From Candidatus Intestinimonas stercoravium (GTDB lineage: Bacteria; Bacillota; Clostridia; Oscillospirales; Oscillospiraceae): 54,905 nucleotides of DNA. The translations under genes and the position numbers were made by a program. The stretch covers positions 1 to 54,905 of the forward strand of contig DWZK01000090.1 in the NCBI GenBank assembly GCA_019117605.1. The letters are read 5' to 3'. Of the stretch, positions 40,220 through 48,773 are shown in pieces (the first letter of the stretch is position 1; each line of letters starts with the position of its first letter). The notes below the pieces were generated by a model. It was not told the origin of the DNA. It did no database searches and saw nothing but the letters and a program-made list of their open reading frames with translations.

Positions 40220-41440
40220 TCAGATGGCCTTCTTCTCCTTCAGCTCCGCCAGTTCCTCAGCGGAGAGGCCCAGCAGGCCGCCGTAGATCTCCTCATTGCT
40301 GCCACCCAGCTCGGGGCTGCACTCATACTCCACATGGTTGGCGCTGAGCTTGGGGGCGAAGCCGGGGACCTTCACCTTGCCCCGCTGGGGGTGCTCGATC
40401 TCCGCGATCATGCCGCGCTCCAGGTACTGGGGGTCGTTGGTGATGTCGGCGCAGTCCAGCAGAGCGCCGGCGGGGATGTCCGCCTTGCAGAGGATATCCA
40501 TGGCGGTGAACTTGTCGTAGTTCTTCAGCCATTCCTTGATAGCGCCGTCGCAGATGTCCCGGTGTTCATAGCGGGAGTGGGGCGTGGCCATCTCGGGACA
40601 CACGTCCTGCTTCAGGTCGGGACGGCCGATCACGTCGCACAGGTTGTCCCACTGCTTGCTGCCGGGATGGCGGGAGCAGTAGATGTGCACATAGTCGTTG
40701 GGCCCGAAGGGCTTGCAGGGGTAGGTGTCGGAGGGCGCCACATCCTCCAGGGGCATGCCGTTGGCCACGCGGCGGTTGGGCTTGCCGTTGTTCAGATAGG
40801 GCTCCCACTGAGAGCGGCTCAGGCCGATCATGAAGTCCTGCATGGCCACGTCGATGCGCTGGCCGATGCCCTCCCGTTCCCGCTGGAGCAGGGCGGCGAT
40901 GATGCTCAGGGCCATCATGATGCCGGTGCCGGAATCGGCCACGGAGATGCCGCATTTGATGGGCTGGTCGGGCAGGCCGGTGGCGGAGACCATGACACCG
41001 GTGTGGGTGGCGATGGGGTCGAAGGCGGGATAGTTGGCGTAGGGACCGTCCTTGGCAAAGCCCTTCAGGCTGGCATAGACGATCTTGGGGTTGATCTCCT
41101 TGCAGTGCTCATAGGTGAGGCCCAGGTGGTCCATGGAGCCGGGGCCCATGTTCTCCACGATGACGTCGCACTTGGTGAGCAGCTTCTCCAGCAGGGCCAG
41201 GCCCTCGGGGGACTTGGCGTTGCAGGTGATGGACTTCTTGTTCATGTTCATGACCAGGAAGCCGTAGCTGTCCACGCCGGGGTTCGCCTGGGAGTAGCGG
41301 CCCAGCTCGCCCTTCACGGGGCGCTCCACCTTGAGGACCTCGGCGCCCAGCCAGGCGAGGGTCTCGGTGCAGACGGTGCCGGCCTCGAACTGAGTCATGT
41401 CCAGGATACGGTAACCGGAGAGGGGTCCTTTGCAAGCCAT
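40220..41440 (-). CDS. CaiB/BaiF-type (class III) CoA-transferase
   Basis: The 406-aa protein is full length for the family. It starts with LSGYRILDMTQFEAGT and LAWLGAEVLKVERP, contains DVIVENMGPGSMDHLGL, and has the catalytic Asp at residue 169 (SVADSGTG), the same number as in formyl-CoA transferase. The enzyme moves CoA from an acyl-CoA to a free acid through an aspartyl-CoA intermediate. A very strong AGGAGG precedes the ATG. It lies 39 bases behind the 449-aa dehydratase-family gene, an order reminiscent of the fld, had and hgd pathways, where the CoA-transferase activates the 2-hydroxy acid. The actual acid is unknown. Confidence 0.92.
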   Translation of the reverse strand: MACKGPLSGYRILDMTQFEAGTVCTETLAWLGAEVLKVERPVKGELGRYSQANPGVDSYGFLVMNMNKKSITCNAKSPEGLALLEKLLTKCDVIVENMGPGSMDHLGLTYEHCKEINPKIVYASLKGFAKDGPYANYPAFDPIATHTGVMVSATGLPDQPIKCGISVADSGTGIMMALSIIAALLQREREGIGQRIDVAMQDFMIGLSRSQWEPYLNNGKPNRRVANGMPLEDVAPSDTYPCKPFGPNDYVHIYCSRHPGSKQWDNLCDVIGRPDLKQDVCPEMATPHSRYEHRDICDGAIKEWLKNYDKFTAMDILCKADIPAGALLDCADITNDPQYLERGMIAEIEHPQRGKVKVPGFAPKLSANHVEYECSPELGGSNEEIYGGLLGLSAEELAELKEKKAI

Positions 41441-41479
41441 AATGATACCTCCTAAATAATGTAGAGCTCGTTGCCGGCT

Positions 41480-42829
41480 CTATTTGTTGTCCTTCTTCTC
41501 CTTGTTGGGGATCACACGGGTCTCGATGAACTCGTCCACCAGTCCGGTCATGGTCTCGGCGTTCCACTTTTTGGGGTTGACAGGATCGGCGTTGAAGGTG
41601 AGCACCGGGTAGCCGGCGTCTTCCATGACCTTCTTGATGAAGTAGCTGCCCTCCACGGCCTGGATATCGTTGTCGGGGATCATATAGACCACGCCGTCGA
41701 TATCGTTCTGCTTGGCCTGCTGCAGGAACCAGCTGCTGTTCCAGGGCGGCATGTGGAGGAAGTCCTCCATGCCGATGTACCGTGCGGCCAGGGCCCGCAG
41801 GGGGTCCTCCTCCACATGGTTGCGGATATAGGCGTCGGCGCCCATGGCCAGATACATGGACCACATGAACACGGCGCCGTACTTCTGCTCGAAGCGCTGA
41901 TAGAAGGCGAAGTCCTGCCACATGCCGCGGCCCAGCCACATCATGCGCAGCTTCTCATCGGGCACGGCGGCCTCGCCCTTGTCGGCCAGGGCCTTGACCT
42001 CCTCGTAGAGGCTCTTGGCGTGGTCGGCGGCCCACCGGGTGCCCCGCTGCCACTGGGCCTGCATCACGGCGTTGATGGTGTCCACCACGGTGACGGGCAC
42101 GGGATGGCACTGGGCGATCAGGTCCCGGGTCTTTTTATACCAGCCCTCCTGCTCGTTGATGAGGTCCATGACCTCCTGGAGCTTGTTGATGTCGAAGAGC
42201 TTGCCGGTCTTCATCTCCAGCCAGCGGATGAGCTCCTTCATCTCCTCCACGGCCAGGTCGATGCGGTCGGTATCGTACATCTCTTCCCAGCGGTCAGCGG
42301 CCAGCTCATACCAGTTCAAGGGGGTCTTGCGGGCCTGGGTGTTCTCGATCACATACAGGTCGGCGTCATAGTTCTCCGCCAGCAGGCCGAAGATCTTGTT
42401 CTGCGCGTCGCCGGTCAGGCGGGTGATGCAGATCGTGGGCTTGGGCAGTCCGCCCCAGGGGCCCATGGGGTTGCCGTCGGCATCCACCTTGTGGTCGTCG
42501 GGGTCGAAGCTCTCGGCCAGGGCCTGGGCGTCGTAGCTGTTCAGGTCGGGGCGGTAGCCGTTCTCCTGCATCAGGCCGAAGTACTTGCGGGTCATCCGCT
42601 TGGCGCCGCAGATGGCGGCCCACCACTGGTTGACCACGAAGGGGATGTCCATGGCCCGGAAGATCTCCATGGGCACGTCGGCGTTCAGGATGGCGAAGTC
42701 GCACTTCTCCTTCTCCACCCGGTCCTTCATGGAGAAGAACCACTCCTTCTGGTACACGCTGACCGTCTTGGTGGCCTTCAGCTTCTTCACGACGGTGGAG
42801 CGGGAACCGGCTTTTTTCTCCTCAGGCAT
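41480..42829 (-). CDS. 2-hydroxyacyl-CoA dehydratase/benzoyl-CoA reductase family subunit (alpha-like), cysteine-poor
   Basis: The 449-aa protein follows the fold pattern of the HgdA/FldB/BcrC superfamily: an N-terminal CDFAILNADVPMEIFRAMDIP segment, a central helical insertion and a C-terminal IDGVVYMIPDNDIQ...ESGYP-like region (here EDAGYPVLTFNADPVNP). In catalytic members three cysteines hold a [4Fe-4S] cluster: one before the P-E-E motif, one after the first Rossmann strand and one in the C-terminal half. Here the first is replaced (LNADVP) and the C-terminal one reads IPDNDI. Four cysteines remain in the whole chain. It overlaps the 389-aa partner by one base (TAATG). Members fuel fermentation by removing water from 2-hydroxyacyl-CoA, but the missing ligands leave this one's chemistry open. 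Confidence 0.82.
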   Translation of the reverse strand: MPEEKKAGSRSTVVKKLKATKTVSVYQKEWFFSMKDRVEKEKCDFAILNADVPMEIFRAMDIPFVVNQWWAAICGAKRMTRKYFGLMQENGYRPDLNSYDAQALAESFDPDDHKVDADGNPMGPWGGLPKPTICITRLTGDAQNKIFGLLAENYDADLYVIENTQARKTPLNWYELAADRWEEMYDTDRIDLAVEEMKELIRWLEMKTGKLFDINKLQEVMDLINEQEGWYKKTRDLIAQCHPVPVTVVDTINAVMQAQWQRGTRWAADHAKSLYEEVKALADKGEAAVPDEKLRMMWLGRGMWQDFAFYQRFEQKYGAVFMWSMYLAMGADAYIRNHVEEDPLRALAARYIGMEDFLHMPPWNSSWFLQQAKQNDIDGVVYMIPDNDIQAVEGSYFIKKVMEDAGYPVLTFNADPVNPKKWNAETMTGLVDEFIETRVIPNKEKKDNK

Positions 42830-43998
42830 TACTGGACACCTTCTTTCATCTCGGCCGCGAACGCGGCCAGTTTCTCATCCAGGCCCTCGTTCTTGGACAC
42901 GGGCCACAGCATCCGCCCGAAGGTGACATGCTTGATGCCCCGGGCCTCCAGGCTCTTGCGCTGCTTGGGCATGTCCCAGGTGGCCACCTCATCATACTGA
43001 TTGGTGTAGAAGATCACGCCCTGGGCACCGGCGGCGTCCACCTCCCTGTCGAGGGCGCCCACCCGCTGGGCGGGGGTGGCCTTCCGGGCGGAGAACTCCC
43101 GCAGATAGTAGCGGTCCACGATGCCCCGGATCACGGGGTAGTCGGGGTCATAGTCCCGGTCGTAGTGGCGGTCGCCCCAGTCGGTGTCCTCGCCCACCAC
43201 CACCATGCCGGCAGCCTCGATCTTGTCGTAGAGGGCGGTGTCCTCCTGGTTGGCGCCGGTGTAATACACCCGGGGCCCGGTGAGGACGGGCCAGCTCTTG
43301 GCGTCCTCGGTGACCTGGCGGACCAGCCTGGCGTGCTCGGCCCGGTCCATGAAGAGGCCGGAGCCGATGATCACAAGGGCCTCGGAGCCGTTGATGCGGA
43401 CCTCCTCGCCGTGGCGGAGGGCGGCCATCTCCCGGAGGGCCTGGCGGTCCTCGTTGCAGATCTTGCCGGCGGCCCGGATCTCGTCGTCGCCGATCTCCCG
43501 GCCGGCCCACTCCTCCACCTGCTTCTTGAAGAGCTCGATGATGAACTCGTCCCGCACCTGATGCATGCGGTGGCGGGTGAAGAGCCAGTCGATGAAGGCC
43601 ACCGGCGGCACCGCCTTCTCCGGCTCCACCCGGTGGATCTCCCGCAGATAGAGGAAGACGCGGATGATGACATCGGTGCTGTTGGAGATGGCCAGAGCGT
43701 CGATCTGGTCGTGGTAAGTCCCATCCACGATCTTCTCGAACTGGGCCCGGACCACGGGATCGAAGGCGTACTCCAGATATTTGTCGGTCTCCACCAGGGG
43801 CCGTTCCGGGTCCGCATAGACCCGTACGGGGAGCATCCCGGCGGCGATGATGAGCTCGGCGGGCACGTCGCAGCCCAGCTCTCCGACTACCTTCTTCCCT
43901 TCCGCGCGCCACTTGGCGGCGGGAGCGTCCCGGTGGTCATAGACTTCTTTCAGCGCGCGGAACGCCTCGCTCTCCAGCGCTTCTTTCCGTATTGACAC
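42829..43998 (-). CDS. 2-hydroxyacyl-CoA dehydratase family subunit (beta-like) with two cysteines only
   Basis: The 389-aa protein has the typical ELGCDVPAELIIAAGMLPVRV start region, in which Cys43 is the conserved first cluster ligand before P-x-E-(L/I)-I-x-A-A-G. Later landmarks are VYYTGANQED, EDTDWGDRHY and GAQGVIFYTNQYDE. In active homologues the last two usually carry Cys (DDTC.G.R, and a Cys after FYTN). Here they are Asp and Tyr/Asp. The only other Cys is near residue 186 in a helical part, so a three-Cys [4Fe-4S] site cannot be formed in the usual way. The GTG start has AAAGGGA upstream. It is co-translated with the 449-aa partner. No activator ATPase (HgdC, FldI, HadI type) is in the window. 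Confidence 0.82.
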   Translation of the reverse strand: MSIRKEALESEAFRALKEVYDHRDAPAAKWRAEGKKVVGELGCDVPAELIIAAGMLPVRVYADPERPLVETDKYLEYAFDPVVRAQFEKIVDGTYHDQIDALAISNSTDVIIRVFLYLREIHRVEPEKAVPPVAFIDWLFTRHRMHQVRDEFIIELFKKQVEEWAGREIGDDEIRAAGKICNEDRQALREMAALRHGEEVRINGSEALVIIGSGLFMDRAEHARLVRQVTEDAKSWPVLTGPRVYYTGANQEDTALYDKIEAAGMVVVGEDTDWGDRHYDRDYDPDYPVIRGIVDRYYLREFSARKATPAQRVGALDREVDAAGAQGVIFYTNQYDEVATWDMPKQRKSLEARGIKHVTFGRMLWPVSKNEGLDEKLAAFAAEMKEGVQ

Positions 43999-44026
43999 GA
44001 TATCCCTTCTTTCCTATACTTTACGC

Positions 44027-45820
44027 TCAGCCGCGCAGCGCCTCATATTCGCCGAACAGGGGCATCAGCGTCTCGATGTCCTCTACGCGCTGCCCGGCCT
44101 CTGTGTGCAGGTCTGTGTCGAACACCATGGTACACTTGCCCTCTGCGTCATAGGGCGCCCACTCCACGCCGGCATCTTCGAAATACGCATTGCCCGCGTT
44201 GGGATCCCCGGTGAGGGCGAAGCAGGACCAGGCTCTCCGCATGGCCTTCTGCAGCTCCTCGGGGGCGTTCTCGTCCGTGCCGAAGAGCGCGTTCCGGTCC
44301 GAGCCATGGACCGCCCGGAGGCCGTCCGCGTTCTCCGCATACCACTCGTAGGAGAAGAGGTAGGCGTTGCCGCCGCGGCTGAAGAGCTCCGCGATCATCA
44401 CCGCGCTGACCTTCTGGTTGATGTCGTTCTTCAGGTCCTTGTAGGCGGTGATGGTATCCCGGCCGTACTGCTCGTTCCGCTCCACATAGGAGCCGATGAT
44501 CTCGTCCGCGTCCTCCGCGCCTCCCCGCGCCGGGTCCAGCTTGCCCCAGTTGGCGGAGATGATGGCCTCCAGGGCCTCCTCCTCGCTCAGGCCGGCCAGA
44601 TCCCGGTCATACTCGCCGTTGGTGGAGCCCACCAGGATCTCCACGTCGTTGGAGGCGGCCACTTCCTCCAGCTGCTCCCAATAGTCATCGAACACCACAA
44701 CATTGTCGATCACGGTGGTGAACATCTTGCTCTGGGAATCGGGGAGGTAGGCGCCGATCGCGCCGGAGGACAGGTATGCCTGGGCGTCCAGCAGCTCCTG
44801 GGGCTCCAGCTCCAGAGCCTCCGCGATGGTGGTCACCCCGGTGTGCTCCCGGAATTTCTCCGCGGCCTCCAGGCTCTCCTCCCAGGTGGCCAGGGAGATG
44901 CGGTCGATGGCCACGCCGCTCTCCATGATCACCTTGTCGAAGTATTCGGTGGCTCCGGGGATCAGCAGCATGGAGGAGGCGGTGACCGCGCCCGCGGACT
45001 GGCCGCCGATGGTCACGTTCTCCGGGTCGCCGCCGAAGGCGGCCACGTTCTCGCCGATCCATTGCAGCGCCAGGAGGAAGTCCGTGCGGATGAGGTTGTT
45101 GCTGTAGCGGTACTCGTCCTCATATTCCGCATAGTCGTCGAACTCGGTGAGGTTGATGCAGCCGAAGTAGCTCACCCGGGAGTTGGGCACCGCCACGATC
45201 ACATCGGGCTCCTCCGCCACGATCTTGGAGGGGTCGGTGCTGCCGCCGCGGCTGGCAGTGCCGCCGCCCACAGGGCACCAGACGATGACCGCCTTCTTGT
45301 CCGAGGTGCCGGCGGGGTTGACGTAGATGTCCATCTGGAGGACGTCCTCGCTCTGGGTCTCCGGGTCATAGGTCCCCTGGACGGGGAGCACGCTCTCGGC
45401 GGGATAGTGGACCTCGTCGCTCTCGGCGGGCAGTTCCGCCCGCTTCCAGCGCTCTGCCGTGCCGAAGGTCACGCCCTTGTAGGCCACCACCCCGGTCTCG
45501 GGGTCCAGCCGGCCCACATAGGTGCCCGTCTTGGTCTTTACCGTCCTGCCGGGGATGGTGCCCACATAGACCGCCCCGGTCTCCGGGTCCCACTCGATGG
45601 GGATCCCCAGGTATCCGGCGATCGCCCGCAGGGGCAGATAGGTGGTGCCGTCCCGGGCGAATACCTCCACGGGCTCTCCGTTGACATCGGTGGGCGCGGC
45701 CAGCTCGCCGTCAAAATAGACTCTGACGGACACCTCCGCCGCAGCTGCGCCCGCTCCCGCGCCCAGCAGGCCGGCGGCCAGCACCGCGGCGGCGGCCCGT
45801 CTTCCCAAGTGCTTCCTCAC
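44027..45820 (-). CDS. Secreted type-B carboxylesterase with N-terminal stalk domain
   Basis: The 597-aa protein has a signal peptide with cleavage after about Ala28, then a copper-amine-oxidase-N-like stalk domain at 30-85 (RDGTTYLPLRAIAGYLGI), then the esterase. The nucleophile is in GGQSAGA near residue 272; the likely His is in AVHGSD near residue 510. The start of the esterase (TYVGRLDPETGVVAYKGV) and the active-site region are clearly paralogous to the SLH-fusion esterase at 36324, with shared YSNNL and GENVAAFGGDPENVTIGG-type motifs. Its GTG start has AAGGAGG upstream. It sits between the transporter and dehydratase-family genes, which suggests it liberates the acid that the locus uses. 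Confidence 0.9.
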   Translation of the reverse strand: MRKHLGRRAAAAVLAAGLLGAGAGAAAAEVSVRVYFDGELAAPTDVNGEPVEVFARDGTTYLPLRAIAGYLGIPIEWDPETGAVYVGTIPGRTVKTKTGTYVGRLDPETGVVAYKGVTFGTAERWKRAELPAESDEVHYPAESVLPVQGTYDPETQSEDVLQMDIYVNPAGTSDKKAVIVWCPVGGGTASRGGSTDPSKIVAEEPDVIVAVPNSRVSYFGCINLTEFDDYAEYEDEYRYSNNLIRTDFLLALQWIGENVAAFGGDPENVTIGGQSAGAVTASSMLLIPGATEYFDKVIMESGVAIDRISLATWEESLEAAEKFREHTGVTTIAEALELEPQELLDAQAYLSSGAIGAYLPDSQSKMFTTVIDNVVVFDDYWEQLEEVAASNDVEILVGSTNGEYDRDLAGLSEEEALEAIISANWGKLDPARGGAEDADEIIGSYVERNEQYGRDTITAYKDLKNDINQKVSAVMIAELFSRGGNAYLFSYEWYAENADGLRAVHGSDRNALFGTDENAPEELQKAMRRAWSCFALTGDPNAGNAYFEDAGVEWAPYDAEGKCTMVFDTDLHTEAGQRVEDIETLMPLFGEYEALRG

Positions 45821-45854
45821 AGGTCCCCCTCCTTGCTTCTCATGCTATCGAATA

Positions 45855-45893
45855 CCGGCCGGGCCGCGGGCCAAGGGCCAGCGGCCCGGCCGG
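45855..45893 (-). terminator. GC-rich hairpin after the first CitMHS gene
   Basis: CCGGCCGGGCCGC, 13-base loop, GCGGCCCGGCCGG: perfect 13-bp arms 30 bases past the transporter stop on the minus strand, followed by TATTCG. It should at least reduce read-through into the esterase gene. Confidence 0.6.
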
Positions 45894-45923
45894 ACGCTTC
45901 GGTCTTTTGCTCTTATCCTGCCA

Positions 45924-47264
45924 TCAGAACGGGAACACGCCGACGATGGCGCCCACGATGGCCAGGACGATGCCCAGGATCCAGGTGGGGATAAAGAGGT
46001 ACTTCAGGTTGTCCTTCATCTCCACTTCGGCCAGGCCCAGGGCCAGATAGGGAGTGGGGGCCACCAGACACAGGTTGGCGGCGATGCAGGCGCCGATGAC
46101 GCAGGCGCCGGCGGCGTGCATGGTGGTGCCGCCGAAGGCGACCGCCATGTTGCCGAAGATGGGGGCCATGATCATGTACAGGGAGTCAGAGCCCACCGCC
46201 ATGGACAGGGGCACGCTCAGCAGGGCGATGATGAAGGTCAGGTGGCTGCCCATAGCCTCGGGCACGAAGCTGATCAGGGTCTCGGTCATGGCGTTCATCA
46301 TGCCGGTATCCTTCATAACGCCCACCAGCATACCGATGGAGAAGAGGATCATGACCATGTTCAGGGCGGTAGCGCCGTGCTTCTTGATCTGGGCGGTCAT
46401 CTCCTTGGAGCCGTGGCAGTTGAGCAGCAGGGCGAAGGACAGGAAGATCATGAAGGCCACGTTGGTGTTCAGCCAGCCCAGCAGCATAGCCACGACCATC
46501 ACGACGGTCATGATCATATCGATGTACAGGACAGTGTTGCTGACCTTCAGCACGGGGTCGTCTTTCTTGCCCATGCCGGACTTGATGGCGTTGAACTCGT
46601 CGTCAGGCATACCGCAGCCGCGGGCCTTCAGGATCTTGCCCAGTACGAAGCAGGAGGCGATCAGGATGATGAAGCCCACGATCTGCACGGGCAGCAGCGC
46701 GTTCCACAGTTCGTAGGGATCCACACCGGTGGAGGCGGAGACACGGGCCAGGGCGGAGGTCCAGGGCAGCATGTTCTCCACGCCGGACCACAGGCCCACA
46801 TAGCCCAGAAGGATGACGTTGCTCACCCGCATCTTTTTGTACAGGGGGAGCATGGTGGGGATGGTGATCAGCATCGTGGTGGCGCCGGAGCCGTCCAGGT
46901 GGGAGATGAACGCCAGGAAGCAGGTCATGAGCAGGATAGCGCTGACGCTGTTGCCCATGCGCTTCATGACGGCGCCCACGATCACGTCGAACATACCGGC
47001 GTCGCTCAGGATGTTGAAATAGACGATGGCGAAGGTGAACAGCACCACCGTATTCAGGACGCTGTTGGCGCCGGTGCCGATGTAGCCCTTCAGGGCATCC
47101 AGGATGCCCAGAGGGCCCACCACATCGGGCAGAGCGCCGGTCACGCTCAGCACGATGACAGCGGCGGTGGACAGGAGGATCAGGATGGGGGGCAGCGCGA
47201 CCCTGCCCCAGATGATCAGAGCGACCATCGCGATGACCAAGATGAATCCTACAGCAGCTAGCAT
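45924..47264 (-). CDS. CitMHS-family carboxylate transporter
   Basis: The 446-aa protein has about twelve membrane helices and the CitMHS signature region SHLDGSGATTMLITIPTMLP near residue 122. A matching second-half region is VGSDSLYMIMAPIFG. Known members (Bacillus CitM, CitH) import citrate complexed with a divalent metal together with protons. The protein ends in GVFPF, as does its neighbour. It is closely paralogous to the gene at 47469, so the two probably arose by duplication and may differ in substrate. Being next to secreted esterases and a CoA-transferase, a hydroxy acid or other carboxylate released from an ester is a reasonable cargo; this is inference. Confidence 0.88.
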   Translation of the reverse strand: MLAAVGFILVIAMVALIIWGRVALPPILILLSTAAVIVLSVTGALPDVVGPLGILDALKGYIGTGANSVLNTVVLFTFAIVYFNILSDAGMFDVIVGAVMKRMGNSVSAILLMTCFLAFISHLDGSGATTMLITIPTMLPLYKKMRVSNVILLGYVGLWSGVENMLPWTSALARVSASTGVDPYELWNALLPVQIVGFIILIASCFVLGKILKARGCGMPDDEFNAIKSGMGKKDDPVLKVSNTVLYIDMIMTVVMVVAMLLGWLNTNVAFMIFLSFALLLNCHGSKEMTAQIKKHGATALNMVMILFSIGMLVGVMKDTGMMNAMTETLISFVPEAMGSHLTFIIALLSVPLSMAVGSDSLYMIMAPIFGNMAVAFGGTTMHAAGACVIGACIAANLCLVAPTPYLALGLAEVEMKDNLKYLFIPTWILGIVLAIVGAIVGVFPF

Positions 47265-47308
47265 TACACTAACACTTCCTTTCTCTTCTCCTTATCGAGT
47301 GGATCCTC

Positions 47309-47356
47309 TCATCTCTCTCGATAAATTTTTGATGTACATATCTCAGCGGCTCTCAT
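47309..47356 (-). CDS. Possible 15-codon leader peptide before the CitMHS gene
   Basis: Between the two transporter genes a perfect AAAGGAGGTGGTAT ribosome-binding site precedes an ATG that opens the 15-codon frame MRAAEICTSKIYRER. Just overlapping and behind it is an inverted repeat, TTATCGAG (47292-47299) with CTCGATAA (47317-47324), and then the next transporter's start region. This is too short for the ORF track. It could be a regulatory leader peptide or the relic of a deleted gene. Confidence 0.35.
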   Translation of the reverse strand: MRAAEICTSKIYRER

Positions 47357-47468
47357 ATACCACCTCCTTTCACAGAGATAGGGATAAGTGGACACTTCCT
47401 GACCCAGAGCGCCAGGCTCGGGCTCCGCCCCGTCCGGAGATAGAGCAGGCCCCTCTGCGCAGCAGTGG

Positions 47469-48773
47469 TCAGAAGGGGAATACGCCGAAGAGGACGGCAA
47501 TGACCGCCATAACGATGCCGAAGATCCAGGTGGGGAGGAAATTGGCCTTCAGATGGTCGCCCATCTCCACGCCCGCCAGGCCCAGTGCCAGATAGGGGGT
47601 GGGGCCGATGAGGGCCAGGTTGGCGGACAGGCAGGAGCCGATCATCAGCGCCGCACCGGCCTGGAGCATGCTGCCGCCGAAGGCGATGGTCATCTCGCCC
47701 AGGATGGGGGCGATGACCATGTAGACGGTATCGGAACCGACGCACATGGACAGGGGCACTGAGATCAGGCAGAGGATGAAGGGCAGGTGGCTGCCCATGG
47801 ACTCGGGCATGATGCCGATCAGGGTATTGGTCATGGCCTCCATGATGCCGGTGCCGTTCATGATGCCCACCAGGATACCGATGGAGAAGATGATCATGAC
47901 CATGTACAGCGCGTTGGAGCCGTGCTTCTTGATCTGGGCCACCTGGTCTTTGGGGTTGGGGAAATTCACGATCGCGCCGATGGCCAGAGCGATCATGAAG
48001 CTGAGGTTGGCGTTGAGGATGCCTACGAGCATCAGGACGATCAGCGCCACGGTGAAGATCATGTCAAAGATGAGCACGCCCTTCTTCACCTGGACCACTG
48101 GCTCCTTCAGCGCGCCGCTTTTGAGCACCTGGAACTCCTCGTCGGTCATGCCGTATCCCCGCTTGGCCAGCCACATGCCCATGGGGAAACAAGAGAGATA
48201 GACCAGGATGAGGGCCACGATCTGTACCGGCATCACGGCGCTGTACGTCTCATAGACGTCCAGGCCGGTGGCGGAGCACAAGCGCATGACGGCGGAGGCC
48301 CAGGGGAGCATATTGACTACGCCGGAGGTGAGCCCCACATACAGGAGCAGCAGAGTGGGCTTCAGGTTCATCTTCTTGAAGAGGGGGAGCATGGTGGGGA
48401 TGGTGATCAGCATGGTGGTGGCGCCGGAGCCGTCCAGGTGGGAGATCGTAGCCACCAGGCAGGTCATGAGGAGGATCAGGTATACATGGTTCCCCATCAC
48501 CTTCAGGATCTTGGAGACGATCAGGTCGAACATCCCCACGTCGCCCAGCATATTGAAGAAGATGACGGAGAAGGTGAACAGCGCCGCTGTGTTCAGCACC
48601 GAGCTCAGACCGTTGGAGAGGAACCCGGTGATGTCGCTGATACTGAAGCCGGTGACAAGGGCGGCCAGGATCGGCAGGATGATCAGGATCGGGGGAAGGG
48701 AGATCTTTCCAGACAGCATCAGGGCTACCATCACGATGATGGTGATGAAACCAACGGCGGATAACATCGTCAT
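47469..48773 (-). CDS. CitMHS-family carboxylate transporter (second paralogue)
   Basis: The protein of about 434 aa shares the plan of the gene at 45924: SHLDGSGATTMLITIPTMLP, VGSDTVYMVIAPILGEM and the closing GVFPF. About twelve membrane helices are visible. I begin at ATG 48773 (MTMLSAVGFITII), the family-like start after AAGGAG; the track start at 48830 adds a polar stretch that does not belong to the family. It is the first minus-strand gene beside the long divergent regulatory region, so it is probably the first cistron of the catabolic operon. Substrate unknown. Confidence 0.88.
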   Translation of the reverse strand: MTMLSAVGFITIIVMVALMLSGKISLPPILIILPILAALVTGFSISDITGFLSNGLSSVLNTAALFTFSVIFFNMLGDVGMFDLIVSKILKVMGNHVYLILLMTCLVATISHLDGSGATTMLITIPTMLPLFKKMNLKPTLLLLYVGLTSGVVNMLPWASAVMRLCSATGLDVYETYSAVMPVQIVALILVYLSCFPMGMWLAKRGYGMTDEEFQVLKSGALKEPVVQVKKGVLIFDMIFTVALIVLMLVGILNANLSFMIALAIGAIVNFPNPKDQVAQIKKHGSNALYMVMIIFSIGILVGIMNGTGIMEAMTNTLIGIMPESMGSHLPFILCLISVPLSMCVGSDTVYMVIAPILGEMTIAFGGSMLQAGAALMIGSCLSANLALIGPTPYLALGLAGVEMGDHLKANFLPTWIFGIVMAVIAVLFGVFPF

